From Prochilodus magdalenae (lineage: Eukaryota; Chordata; Actinopteri; Characiformes; Prochilodontidae): DNA of 64,000 nucleotides. Positions 51,986 to 64,000 of the stretch are shown here, piece by piece. Position 1 is the stretch's first letter. Each line of letters begins with the position of its first letter. The notes under the pieces were generated by a model. That model was not told the origin of the DNA. It ran no database searches and saw nothing but the letters and a program-made list of their open reading frames with translations. Made by a program: the position numbers and the translations under genes. The stretch spans positions 472,001-536,000 of the forward strand of contig JAMWET010002891.1 of NCBI GenBank assembly GCA_024036415.1, read 5' to 3'.

Positions 51986-52263
51986 CTGACTGAGAGCAGT
52001 GTGCAACTCTCTCACTCTCACTCCCTCCCTCTCTCTGCCTCTCCATGTTACACTTGTTCGCGTCCTCTTAATTAATTGTGGTGCCAAATCTTATGAATAC
52101 AAATTTCTTGAACGAATGTGCTCCGAATTTTGGGGGATTTTTTTGTGTTCTTCAGCTATTAGATTTAGTCTCGCCGGATTCTGAACAGACTGTTTACTGG
52201 CATGTTTTGACTGTATTTGATCAGAGAAGATCAGCAGAGGGTCGTAGTGGTCTGATCTGATGC

Positions 52264-52365
<102 letters not shown>

Positions 52366-52599
52366 GATAATTGACACATTTACAGAATAAGCGTACTGGT
52401 CAAAAACGTGAAATGATGAAATCCATCCAACAATATAAATATTCAATTAATATTCAATTATTTATTTTATTCGATTCATTCAGGCTGTAAAATATTCCAG
52501 AAATATCAGGACTTTATTAATCCGTACGTTTACACTATTTCAATACATTTCTAAAAAACATTTCCTGATGCAAACAGTAGTAAGTATAAATCCGGCTGG

Positions 52600-53110
52600 C
52601 CTACCTGGCGAGCAGTTGTCTATGGCAATTAGAAACCTATTACAAGTCATTAGACTGATCAATGTACCTTAAACAATGCGAATGATTTATTTGCCAGGAA
52701 CAATAAAAAGACCCCGCTCTGCATCTATTGTGGTGAATCTGAGTGACGGTCCACATCCATCACGCCTTTAAGCAGCTAAAGATAAATGATTAATCCGCAC
52801 CTATTCGTTAAAGTGGCCTCCTACAAAAGGTCCCGCGCCCGCCTCAAATCTGGCCCATTTCAGCTGCCCTTCCTGCGCGGGTGAAGCCGCAGGATGCGGG
52901 TTTACATTGGGGCCTTTTTTGTTGTTTGTGGTCTGGGATTAATTTGCCCCCACCCTTAAGAGGAAAAGCGCCTTTGTGGATAATTAACTAAGCTGTCTAA
53001 ACCACAGGTCCTCTGACCGAGCACCTCAAATCAGACCGCTGCCTGTTTCTAGCACATCTTCCAAAGCGGCAATATCGCATTTCTCATAAAGCTTATTTCT
53101 CACTGCTCTG
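52600..53110. promoter_or_regulatory. Candidate conserved noncoding element upstream of sp9 (2)
   Basis: Repeat-free, with CAATTAG near 52626, TCATTAG near 52648, GATTAATCC (bicoid/Otx-type TAATCC at 52791-52796), CTTTAAG and several GC-containing blocks. No coding signature. Status as conserved enhancer is inferred only. Confidence 0.33.
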
Positions 53111-53236
53111 TTCTGAGCGCATTAAAGGCCACCGTTAATGCAATTATAAGGCAAACAGTAAATCAATGAAGTGTTCATGCGCCCGCTCCTTTTGGAGTCA
53201 ATGGCAAAGGGAAAAAGAGCCTGTGTGTGTGAGTAT

Positions 53237-53270
53237 CGCGCGCGCGCGTGTGTGTGTGTGTGTGTGTGTG
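53237..53270. repeat. (CG)n(TG)n alternating tract
   Basis: Thirty-odd bases of strictly alternating purine-pyrimidine, CGCGCGCGCG then (TG)n; the classic composition for Z-DNA. Confidence 0.9.
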
Positions 53271-55981
53271 GGCTCACCATGACTGGAAACGCTTGATTGG
53301 GATGAGGGTGCGTTTCGTCATCCATGCGCAGGAGATCAGAAGTGGGGAGATGTGGGAAATGTTTAGTGTTCATAAACAACAGACTAATAAACTGTCACAT
53401 CATCTTCTTTGCCAGCGTGCAAACGAGGGGAGGATAAAACCTTCGAGCTAATTTGCAGTTTCTGCAAACCCAGTGCAACATGAATTCGCCTCATTTCTAT
53501 CTGAATTCAACAGCATCTTATTTTTTAAACGATGTTTAGAATGAACGGGGTTTGGATGGAAACAAATACTCAGCAGTCGTCTGAGGACCTGATACAATCA
53601 GAAATAATATTAGCATTTTGCATGAATTTATTTTCATTTCAGCCAGTTTCAGTTTGAATGCGTCGACGAATCGAGAAAACTGTCGCAAACAAGCAATAAC
53701 TGGTAGTAAAGGTAAATACGCTTGGCTGAATATTCGGCTGCGAATCACCTAAAGGGACCGGCTGACCACCGTGACATTCACATGGACGAGGTTTCATCCG
53801 ATTTATGAGCTATGTCATTAGTTCACCGGTCCAGCCTGGGACGTCATCCTGCTGTTACGGACTCCATACTTTTGCCCGGGACAGTTTTTTAAAGAAGTGG
53901 GGAGGGGAAGGGGTAGCTCGCGGGATGCTCTTCAGCACTCAGGACTGTGTAGTACAAGTTGCTTAATTCAGTGCAGTAAATTCTCCATGCTTACTCGTTC
54001 CCCAGAGAATGGCTCAGCATGTGGGTCATTTTTGTGTGTGTGTGTTGTTAACGTGTCCAAAGAATAATGGCTGTTATTTTCTCTCGTGCTGAACGTACGG
54101 TTCACAATGAAAGCAAAGGGAAGCTATATGCTAATTATTACATGCACGCTAATTTATAATTTGCATAAGACTTTCATAAAAGCCCTGTCGGCGCAGTAAG
54201 CTCCTGCAAAATTTACCCAAACCCACCTTATAGCGAAGATCATCTCGACTGCTAGAGTAGAGGAATAAGACGCTTCTCTGTATTGTGATGCTGTTGGGAA
54301 CCTCAGCCCAGGATGCTTTTTGGTCATAACAAGAACAGTGATGGGCCTCAATAAATATGGTGGAATAACTGGTTATTAGTGTAACTATTAATTTGTGCAG
54401 AACACAGGAAAGTGAGGTGTCCGGTCTTTATTTAGGCAGGTATTGTTCAGATGTCAGGGTAGTATACGTTTAAATATAGGCCTAATAATCAATTAGGTTC
54501 ATGGAACCGGTGTCAGATAAACACACACGTCAACAGGTGTCTGGTGTTAAAGAAATCCTTTGGTTTACTGCACTGCAGCAGCTCCTGCGCTACACGATGC
54601 TGCCCTTGTCTGTAATTTTTGCCTGAGAGTGATGGGTGGGAGTTGTGGACACTGGTGACAGTCCACTTGTGATAATCTCTGCTTTATCTGTTAGAAATGG
54701 AGCTGCCCAATAGGGATTTGGCTGAGCTGCTCTCTCTCTCTCTCTCTGTGGCTGGAGTTCGTGAATGGGTGGCAAAGAGAAAGAACCTGCAATTACTAGG
54801 AAAATCAACTTGATATGGTTTCATAAACTATAATGCAAGCCATGTATTTACTGCAGTTGTGTACAATGTTGGCTACTGTATCTTCCAGTAAACAGTTGCC
54901 TAGCATAATGGACACCTTATGGTTTTGTATTTGAATGTGTAGCAAGCCAAGAGGGCTTTTTTCCTTCCACCAAACCACACATACACAACCACTGCCCTGA
55001 TTTGTGTTTACAAGGAGAGTTTATTAGCTTGCATTCTCCAGCCGAAATCAGCAATGGTCTAGTCATCCTCACTCTCAAAACAGTTCAAAAGGTATGATAA
55101 GTTTTTAATCATCCTATTTGTATCCTGCTTCTAAAGTGTTTCCTGCAGCATCTCTAAGGACACTTTGAAAGTGCCCTTGAATATTTTTTTTGAGTGAGAG
55201 ACACAATAATCCCTCAATAGTTCAAAAAAAAGAAAAACTCAACTCAACCACCATCTCATCAATCCACAGCAATTTTATCCCTGTTGGTTTTGAGTTTCTA
55301 CCAGCCAATCATTTAAATCCCAAGCAGCAGGTGAGGTAGAGACGGAAAGCCCTGGGCTGCTCTCAACTGCCGTCCCATTACTGCACTCATATTCCTGCCT
55401 TACAGAGTGAAGGACTCTTCAGCTCCTTTCACAAAGCTGCAGACATCTCTCGTTGAGCTCACCATGGGGTTGCGTTCTCTAAGATCCACTCTGTCTTCCT
55501 AAATCTGCCACAATAGCAATTTGCTTCTGCACCCCGACTGCAATTGATCTATTATAGGATTGTCTGACCCTGTTATTGGACTTGATGTTCCAACACAAAT
55601 GTGTTTTTGTATTTTTCTGAGGATCAGAGTAAAAGGGCTAATTGTGGATTGTCTTTCTGGAAAAGGAACATAGCGTCAAAATGTTCGGTAATGTCTGCAA
55701 GGTTTCTGCACCAAATATCGGAATCAGTGGTGCGTTGGAAGACAGTCACAGGTTATGTCAGCTTGTGTGCTGTGTCTTTATTTTCAGGAAGTCAGCCTTT
55801 TCTCTGCCTGAACAGCGAGCTGCATCTGAACGCTTCCCCTTCTGCACCACTGACCCTGATGAAAGCAACGTTCCCTCCCCGCCAGCGCTGCAATTTCCCC
55901 CATACAAAACACAGACCTGCAAGGTATGGGTACCGTCTGTGCTTCTGTCAGTCTGTCTGTCTGTCTGTCTGCCTCAACATC
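53271..55981. other. Spacer upstream of sp9, no gene seen
   Basis: Mixed composition. A patch around 54120-54360 is repeat-free and might be a further conserved element. Ends with a short (CTGT)n run just before the poly-G tract. No credible ORF. Confidence 0.5.
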
Positions 55982-55985
55982 GGGG

Positions 55986-56037
<52 letters not shown>

Positions 56038-56076
56038 CGGGGGGGGAGAGGGGGGGGGGGGGGGGGGGGGGGGGGG
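55982..56076. repeat. Extreme poly-G tract
   Basis: Of 95 bases, 91 are G; the longest pure runs are 49 and 27. Interruptions are at 55988, 56038, 56047 and 56049. It gives rise to long polyglycine ORFs that are not genes. It could form very stable G-quadruplexes on the plus strand, or may be an assembly or sequencing-length artefact. Confidence 0.95.
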
Positions 56077-56218
56077 AATGATATATTAGTCACAACTCTG
56101 AGATTCCCTCCGAGTTTGGTATGTTCATTTGGGTTTGCATCTTTTTCTTAAAATGGGGACTGAGAAATAGCAGAATGCATTTTCAGTAAGCTTTAAAACA
56201 TGCAGTATCATATAAAAT

Positions 56219-56911
56219 CAGAGACCACCCTTCCAAACGGCCTGCTTATAATCTTTCAGAAGGTATATCCTAGGGGATTAGATATTAGATGTAAGATTTA
56301 AGATAAATTACTTTGACACAAGAAGAGAAAAGTCAAAGGAATATATGGAAAAGGCTGTGTTATGAAAGATTACAAGGCCTGACTGTCACCATAAAGCATA
56401 AATCTTTTCAGGGGCAAGACAAAATCAAACAGCGAATCAGAAATAAAAACGTCCACAGGTGTTTCTGTGCATCCTTCCATTGTGAGAAGACAACTTAGTG
56501 CTAAAAGTCTGAAAAGACGTGTAGCTGTCAAGAAGTCCCATCTGAGAAAAGAAAACAGACAAATAAGTTTTTTTGTGAGATTTGTGAATCCAACAAAGAA
56601 GCTGCTGTTGTTATCAGAGCAATGGACTGACCACCCCCAAGTTCAGACCTCAGCATCACTGAATTTGTTTGGGATTACTGAGACTGTGCTAAGCAAAAAA
56701 TGCAACCAACTTCTAAGACACTTTGGAAGTGTGGAAGAACATCCCTGCAGATTCCCAAGTCTCCTAAAAACAATAGAAGCAAAAGAATGCAAAAAGAGGT
56801 TTCTGTGTAACTCTCTGTCAAATATGTTTTTCTGATGCTGAAAACTGAATAGTTTGCACTTAATGGCCATTAACAACCGTGGAACATAAGCAAATGAAAG
56901 GGTGATCTCTC
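56219..56911 (+). pseudogene. Degenerate Tc1/mariner transposon remnant
   Basis: Decayed transposase of the fish Tc1 superfamily. The segment around 56470-56600 resembles the part before the first catalytic Asp (RRQLSAKSLKRRVAVKKSHL). The stretch near 56635-56700 reads, in another frame, PPPSSDLSITEFVWDY, a form of the conserved SPDLNPIE block near the DDE glutamate, with in-frame stops. The central catalytic region between is missing, so the element is internally deleted and frameshifted. Imperfect ~16-bp inverted repeats (CAGAGACCACCCTTCC at 56219 and its counterpart ending at 56911) bracket it. Outer ends are approximate. Confidence 0.8.
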
Positions 56912-57789
56912 ACTTAGTAGCACACAGCACTATGCTGTAGAGCTACTCTTGCTGTAAGGTGTAGAAATAGAAATTCTACAATTCTAGAATGTACACTGAC
57001 TTTGTTAAATGGTTTAAGTGGACGCGCATGTTCATCATCCGGTGAAAGCTGTAGGATGTTGTAAGGTGTAGGATTGCTCTACCCTTTAGAATGAAGTGAC
57101 ATAACCCACGTGTTAGCCTCTACATGTTTTGTGACTATGTTCTCATTTTGCCAGAAGGTTGCGTACAGTATGTGTAATCTATATGTCTGAGTTCATGTTA
57201 AAGGGTGTGAGAGCTATGTAAAGGCTTTCAGTCACGCTACAGTTTTGTGCCTAATGCTGAGTCATGCTGATGAACATCTGTCTGGTCTGGTTGGGATGAG
57301 ACTGTACCTGTTCTACACTCACACCTACACTTGAGTGTACCATGAGCCACTCTCAGTTTTATAGTTTCCCTCATTTTCAGCATGACTCATTAGGGCTCTT
57401 CACAAAACTGCTGGTAAATGCAGTTCTCAGTCCTTTCACCAAGAGCCTGCTGTTTGTCGGGTTGCAAATTTGGATTCTAGTTAATTACATTATTTAGTGC
57501 TTTTCAGATGTTTTATATGTAGGTGTCCCATATAGGATTCTCTACAGCATTAATATCTCAAATAAAACATTAAAATGTTTTCAGAGATCCTGGTCTGTTC
57601 TCAGATGAAGCAGATGATGAACAAAGTGACTTGAAAAGATCAATATCTTTGAGAGGTAACCGTTTCAGTTCGAATGCTGAGAATGAAAACCATTGTTTAG
57701 CTGCCGATAAAGTGATCTAAGGATACAATTTTACATGGCTTGTGCTTGATATGCTCCTAACTGCATTTCTTTATCTTCATTAAGAGACT

Positions 57790-58100
57790 GACATTTGCAA
57801 CAACTTAAAGACAAACAATTTGTCTCAGGCTTATTATGGCGACTAACTACAAACTGTCATTTGGCATCGGCAAAACAGCCCTCGGCAAAGCAGAATGCTT
57901 ATCACATGTCATCTCTGCATGGCAGCGCAGAAATTACGTGTAGCTCTCGCTCCACTCCCAGCTCCTTTGTGCTCTCGACATCGTCTTTGTCTTACACAAT
58001 TAAGGTGTTACACGGTAGAATAATTTAAATTGCCAGCTCTAAAATGGAGACAGAGGCCCTTTTTAAAAATAGCAGAATTTGTTTACTGATTGTATGCGGC
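57790..58100. promoter_or_regulatory. Candidate conserved noncoding element (3)
   Basis: Repeat-free block with ACAATTAAGGTG near 57996, TAATTTAAATTG near 58020 and mixed GC content against an AT-rich background; the small ORF across it has no protein-like features. Inferred from style only. Confidence 0.28.
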
Positions 58101-60189
58101 TATTGACTTTCCCATTATATGAGAAGAGCTCTGATTAGTGGCTGTGCGATGTTTAGACAGAGAGGCAGAGCGGACAGGGTTACAATACAGAGCATTTACT
58201 CTTATTGTTCTCTGGGCCTCTCTGCTCCAGATTACTGCTGGACACAGTAATGAGGGTGTCAGTGCAGGTCCAAGGCCATTTTCCAGTAGTTACCGAGTGG
58301 CCCCCATGTGACAGACAGCGTCTGGGGCTCTGGAAGGCCCCTCAGACTTGGAGCATGTTCTCAACCTGTGGGTTTGATTTCCAGTTGTTGCCTGTGTGAT
58401 TGGAAGGTTATTTTCTTCTTGGTTTCCACTGGCTTCAGGTGAAGGCTGCTCCGGTACTGTTTGTAATATAGACCTGATTCAGGAAGGAATTGTTTTTGCC
58501 AGAATAATGCACAGGCACTGGAAGTGGATGACACAGGCATGCGGGTTCACTGTCCAAACTGGCGAAAGAAATCGCTTCAAGGATGTTCTCCATTTTTTGC
58601 ATTTGATTTGTGCTGTGTGGAACCAAGGAGAAAATAATTACTGCTGGTCCATGTTCTTCATCATCGTACTGTTAGCCGAGGGTATATTTAACTAAAACCA
58701 GCTCCGTTCATTCCGTCTGTCGTAAACACGGCTTGTGTATAGTGGTGGAAAACCAGAGCATAAAACAGATACTTTTCTTTTATGAATTTACAGCTCTCTG
58801 TTTTGACCTACCATTGTTTTCCCAAAGCAGATTTCCTTTGAGAATAAGTGGTTGCCCCACCACTTAACCATTAACAATTTCAGCCTTTGTTTTGTAATTA
58901 TAGAAATGTTTTATCCGGTGTCAGATGGTACATGTTTCAGCATCCAGGGCACTTCTTTTATATTGTCTGATTACATGGTAGTGAGAACACGCTTTTTCTT
59001 GCTTCAGATGTTTGCCAAAATGTGAGGAGTGTGTTACAAAGAACTAGAATATGACTTATAACTCAGCCCCACTCGTGTGAATGGGGTTTGTTAGCACTTG
59101 AATTCATGCCAGAGCGCCTAACAAGAAGGTGAGAGGGGATTTGTATTTGCTGGTATGTGAAACCAATGTCACATGAACCAGAAAACCCTTCCTTATTGAT
59201 TTTGAGCTCTGCGTATATTCCCAGCATGAAAGATAGGGTTTAGGCTGTATCACTCTGAGAGTGTTTATCAGAGCACTGAGAGAGTGCAGGGCATAATAAA
59301 AAAGTGGAAATCTTACACAATCTTTCCTATTTATATGTAATACTGTTATATATAGGCTAAACTAGAGTTAACTGAACTTTACTACACTTTACTAGAATTA
59401 TGACCTGCTAATACTGCTAAAACCTAGGCTAGCCAGTGAAAACAGACCAAAAACAGTTTCTGAATGAAATTCTGGCCTGTTTAATTTATGTTTATCTCTC
59501 TCTTCCTCCTGAGAACTTTTATCCATCAGTTTCATATTAGTGTGATTAGACGCTTTAACAGATTGTAGGCCAAGTTGTACAGCACTACTGGCATTGCACT
59601 GGTGTGTACATGAAGTACTTTAACCTATACATATATATACGTATATATGTATATGGCCTATATACAGGATATTTATGTTTTCAGTGCATTATGTATACTG
59701 ATATTGCTTTGTGTTGAGCTACTTAGTTATTGGAAAAAGTCATCAAATTATTGTAATGCATTACTTTGTATAGTATTACCCCTAAAAGTGTCAATATTTC
59801 TTCATCTGGTGGTTCTGTGGCTGCATCCACAGCAGCGTTCAACAGCGTGATTGAAGCCAGACAACAGTTTGCTGTTTGAAGTACGAGCTCCAGTTGCTCA
59901 ACATCTTTTAGCTCTGTGGGTGGATTTTATTTATTCTATATATTTTTCATCCAATGATTTCTGTGTAATATTTGCGTAAACAGAGTATTTATTTTCAGCC
60001 CATGCTTCCAAAAACAGTTAGAGGCCACAGTGAAAGCCGATGCAGCACACTAGATGTTATAATGGAAGAGGAAAGTTCCCTTCATAAATGCTCACATTGG
60101 CAAGTCAGTTACTAGAGAGTGTGTGTATTAATGCGGGAGGATGGACAGGGGGAAAAAAGGAGAAAGGCTTATCTCTCCCCATGCATGAT
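58101..60189. other. Spacer, no gene seen
   Basis: AT-rich to mixed sequence with a short TA-rich run near 59628-59656. The 99-codon ORF starting at 58396 has no recognisable domain or splice context. Confidence 0.5.
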
Positions 60190-60238
60190 TTTCTATTCTA
60201 TTCTATTCTATTCTATTCTATTCTATTCTATTCTATTC
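60190..60238. repeat. (TTCTA)n pentanucleotide microsatellite
   Basis: About nine tandem TTCTA units. Confidence 0.95.
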
Positions 60239-62299
60239 CAGTAAGAGATTTTTACAAGTGCCCCTAGTCACATAGACCATTTCCTCTGTGGTTTTTCTTG
60301 CAGCGGTGAGGAATGTAGTTTTGCCCCATTCCATGCCCTGTCCCCAGCTCTCAGTGAAGAAACCCTCTCCTCTATTCCCGGCTGCCACAGTCTGGTACAC
60401 ATTTACAGCTTCTTTTCATCCTGACCTGTTATTCTTGCTCAATATCTGCAGCAGCCAAAACGCCACAGCGTAGCACATTTTCGCATGGCCTGGATGTGGC
60501 TGATCAATTGAACCACTGCTGTTATGCTTGGCTCCTCCAACCCTCCTTTTCACTAATCGTTAGTGACACCAGCACCTGTGTGTGTGGCTATTCAGAGCAA
60601 GAAGCATGTGGAATGGTCTCTGTGGAATAGCTGATCCTGACGGAGAAAGGTCGTTATTTTACAGAGCCTTATCCTTGATAAAGCTGCAGAAATAATGTTG
60701 GACAATCAGGGAAATCCTCCTGTGTGTACCCATAGCAGGGAGGGTGGAAATAAAAACAACATGCACTATGGAGTTGCTTTGCTGTGATTGGTTGGGGGTA
60801 TAACCACAAAGTCTTGAATTACAGTGGCTGGCACCTCTAAGCTGTAGGAGGCTCGCTGAATTTCATATTTCATATAGTGTGCTCAGGGATTTTTCCCTCT
60901 GTTGTGGTTATAGTAATGTAATGATACATTTTTGTACCCCTGGCATGATAACAATCTGAATTTTTTCCATAGCTTACAACAACAATGCTGGGGTTGCCCG
61001 TTTATTGTGTGAAGACTCTGTTTTTCTGTCAGTAGTGTGATTCCCCCCCACCCCATTCCATCCGTGGTTTAAAATGAAGGTTAACAAGTGCAGTCTGTTG
61101 CTGTGTGATGTAAAGTGTTGTCAAGCTGTAATCCCAGCTTTCACTTTAGTCTCATTGAGTGCTCATCATCTTGACTACCTAAGTGAATTGTCACTTGGCT
61201 TCACTCTGAAACACTGTTCAGCACTTCAAGGCAGCAGTGGCTGTAGGGAGAGTCGTGCATTGCAAAATGACGTCAAGCAATATGTCAAATCCTAATATGA
61301 GTTTGTGGTTTTTACTATCTAGAAATACTGTTCAGTGAAAATAAGGATATTCCATTAATACCTGCTAAGGGGGCCAGAATATATAAGTTGAAAGAGAACC
61401 AATAAGACTACTGTTATCAGATGTACTCTGTAGTATATATGTATATTGCTATGGGTTTTGAAGAGAACTGTGTTAGCTGGGAAACAGAGGCCTTGGGCAG
61501 TGGGTTAGATGTACAACCACATCAAAATCTGCACAATTTGCAGTACACAATGATGCATTTATACTCTCTGCAGTCATAATGAGAAATGCGATTATAGTCA
61601 CTGAGCAAATCTACTGTATTTTGAGATCAATTTGCAGACAGACACAAAGAGAAGAGGGGGTCTAAATCCAGGGCTGCGTGTTTGTGGTGTGTGTTGAGAC
61701 ATTGTCAGCATTTAAAATGAGCATTTTGATTTGTCTCCGATTGAGGAGCCTCTGTCTGCCTCCACTTGTCCTGGGTGATTAGACTAAAACGTTGGCTCGT
61801 CTTGACTGGAGATCGCAGCAGCTCCACATAACGCTCCTTGATTGAAGGTCGAAATATTTTGAATTCTAATGGAGACTGGCTAGTTGAATTGCCTGAAATA
61901 GACTGTAGAATTTCAGCACTTCCTCCCCCTCACCCACATCACCCCCCTCCCTTCCCCTCTGTGGCTGCTGTGAAAAGAACGGTTGGGAATGGCTGTGCCT
62001 GATGATCATAGAATTACTGGATGGTGATTCTAAACCCCTCAAAGAGGAGTTGCTATGGAGATCTCGTTCCAAACTGTGAAATGATTCCTCCTCTGAAAGG
62101 CTGGGGAGAAGAGGGCTGAACACATCATTGTTCAGGTGGTGGTTGGTTAGGAAATTGCCGGTGCCTGAGCAATCAGTGCTGCTGCTGTAGTTAAGGATCT
62201 AAAACGGTTTGTTCTCTGAATGATGTGGGGCAACAGTGATGTGCATATGATGGTTCCTTTCAATCAGGCTCCACTCAGACTCACCGGGCCGGGAGAAAT
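60239..62299. other. Spacer, no gene seen
   Basis: No ORF with protein-like character; a minus-strand Ser-rich ORF at 61866-62123 lacks any recognisable domain. No strong repeat. Confidence 0.5.
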
Positions 62300-62520
62300 G
62301 ACAGAAAGAGTGGGCTCGAATGAAAGAGGAACGAAAACCCTTATTGTCTCTCAAAGCTAATGAAATCTGGGCCTGTCCTGATCCATCTATTCTTCGCCTG
62401 CATAAATCTTGAAGCTAGTTTGAAAGGTTATGTTCCCTATCAGGTGAAGTCTCTCAACACGTTACCAATTCCCAGTGTGTTTCCCTCCTTTTAATATTAT
62501 GCTAATTAAGGACTTTAGAA
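62300..62520. promoter_or_regulatory. Candidate conserved noncoding element (4)
   Basis: Repeat-free sequence with GCTAATGAAAT, GCATAAAT and TTATGCTAATTAAGG (POU/homeodomain-type sites, 62498-62512). Inferred from style. Confidence 0.28.
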
Positions 62521-64000
62521 AAAAAATGACCCTGGTTATCTTTGTCAGTTATATATGACAGTTGTATATGTCAGTCAGAAATAGATCTAATGTTTTGCAT
62601 TACTGAAGGTTATTGATTACCATCAGATTGGTTCATATGCAAACTACAAAAACCAATTGATTCTATGTAAATGTCAGTAGGTTTAAAGTTACACAACATG
62701 GATCCGTCTTGTTTACAACATCTGTCAAGTACCTGTGTAACTGCAGTTTATATATAGCCAGGCCACAGTATTATATTAGAGTGTTATTAGATTATTTTCC
62801 TGTTCTGAAGACAGAGGTAAAAGACTTCTTTTGACAGACTCATAAAGTAGCTTTTATGGCTCTGAATACCAGAGCAATTGCAGCAGTGTATTTGTGTAGA
62901 ACCTCTTAAAAGCGAGCCAAGGAATGCAAGTGAGCTAGATGTTCTCTTCCCTTTTTACGTGTGAATACTTGCAAAGGAAGTCAACTGCCACTGAGCACTG
63001 TAATTTGAGTGAATGATGTCGATCACATGATCTTCTAGCCATCATCAACTGAAACACACTGCAGGAACCTTATCTGCATCAGTCCTAAATGTGCCGTTTA
63101 AATTTTTAAGATAACGCTAACATTTTAGAACTCTTACAATCATGTACCACATTTGAAATATGCCACAAATAATAAATATGAAGAGGAGATTTGAAGATTT
63201 TCCATTTTTCAACATTGTGTTAAGCTTCACTTAGCACTTCACATGTGAGAGCTGAGAAAAAATACATCGGTCAGCAGTAACGATCTACTTACATTTTATG
63301 TTCACTAGTGCCATACGTTCATTAACTATAAAACATTTTGGTTTTTGAAAGTGACCTGCTTTATAAATATAGTGTACTTTCTGACAAAATCTCTGTTAAC
63401 ACCCATGCTGTAAATATGTCATCGTAATACTTAATTTAATGGTGTGATTTGTGCAATACAAAGATAAATAATGCCATAGGATGGCACAGTGCATTCAATA
63501 CAACTCAAAAGATCAAATTAATTATTATAGTCATTATATTTGTTTCAATCCCTATGAATTGTGACATCATCTGTTGAGCCCAGGAAAGCACTTTGTGTAT
63601 TTGTGTGTGCGTGTGTGGGGTGTGTTTACAAATGTACATGTCAGAGTGGTGTGTGTGTATCTAAGCATGTGTGTAGTTGTACTCACTTGCTAGTGTTGAT
63701 GCATGGCAAGTCTGTTTTCATTGTGAAATGATCCAGTCTACAGGCTGATGACTCCCTAAAAGATAAAGGCCTTTGTTAGGTCAGACAGTAAAGACACACC
63801 TGCTAATGGGCCTTCCAAACATACAGTAACTAAAGCACAGCTGTAAAATGTTAAATGCCAGATAGACTTGACTTCTGAAGCTCCCCTCCTCCTCCCCCTG
63901 CTTGCTTTTACAGTCTTCCTTGTGGCTTGCCATGGCGCCGCAGCCTCGTAAGAGCAGTCTTCACAGAGGCCTACTCAGACCCATCGTTAAAGGACTAATT
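62521..64000. other. Distal spacer to the window edge
   Basis: AT-rich, with GT-rich repeats near 63596-63675. The last 100 bases turn GC-richer and hold an ATG at 63932 with an open frame running off the edge; not recognised as a known gene start. Confidence 0.45.

Noticed and set aside
55601..56151. Two overlapping ORFs of 162 and 169 codons ending in polyglycine
   Set aside because: Their length comes from the poly-G tract; the upstream parts show no protein features.
63932..64000. Possible gene start (MAPQPRKSS...) at the window edge
   Set aside because: The frame is open but only 23 codons are visible, it does not match the start of ola1 or sp3 as I know them, and no donor is in view.

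Overview
The window is vertebrate, and almost certainly teleost fish, nuclear DNA. Genes are split into many short exons with GT-AG introns, coding density is low, and the spacers carry fish-type repeats: a Tc1-like transposon remnant, a palindromic MITE, SINE-like and LINE-tail fragments, and many microsatellites. The gene order chrna1(+) - wipf1(+) - gpr155(+) - scrn3(-) - cir1(+) - sp9(-) is the block known from human 2q31 (CHRNA1-WIPF1-GPR155-SCRN3-CIR1-SP9), with the same relative orientations. I cannot name the species.

Layout. 1-3.4 kb is upstream spacer. 3.46-13.57 kb is chrna1, the muscle acetylcholine receptor alpha subunit (9 coding exons). Its first intron holds a 1.4 kb minisatellite and a perfect 34-bp inverted repeat; its sixth holds a telomere-like array. 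13.9-18.2 kb is spacer plus probable wipf1 leader, with one doubtful small secreted-protein ORF on the minus strand. 18.23-22.51 kb is wipf1, a WASP-interacting protein with an internal 38-residue repeat. 23.1-33.7 kb is gpr155 (LYCHOS; 14 coding exons). One of its introns contains a rearranged copy of the gene's own 3' end. 35.6-39.3 kb is scrn3 on the minus strand, head-to-head with cir1 (39.9-44.7 kb) across a short shared promoter. 44.7-48.5 kb is a CpG-rich then AT-rich spacer, probably regulatory. 48.5-50.3 kb is sp9 on the minus strand. 50.3-64 kb has no gene I can support. It looks like the regulatory flank of sp9, with several candidate conserved noncoding elements, a degenerate Tc1-like element and an extreme poly-G tract.

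The genes do not form one pathway; they are a conserved syntenic block. chrna1 acts at the neuromuscular junction, wipf1 in actin assembly, gpr155 in lysosomal cholesterol sensing, scrn3 is a secernin (C69-type fold), and cir1 and sp9 are nuclear transcription regulators. All six reading frames were followed exon by exon; splice phases are consistent and no frameshift or premature stop was found. I found no wholly unknown multi-gene system. The most unusual structures are the self-derived duplication inside gpr155, the chrna1 intron repeats, two GC-AG introns, a 17-nt microexon in cir1, and the orphan CpG-rich block between cir1 and sp9.
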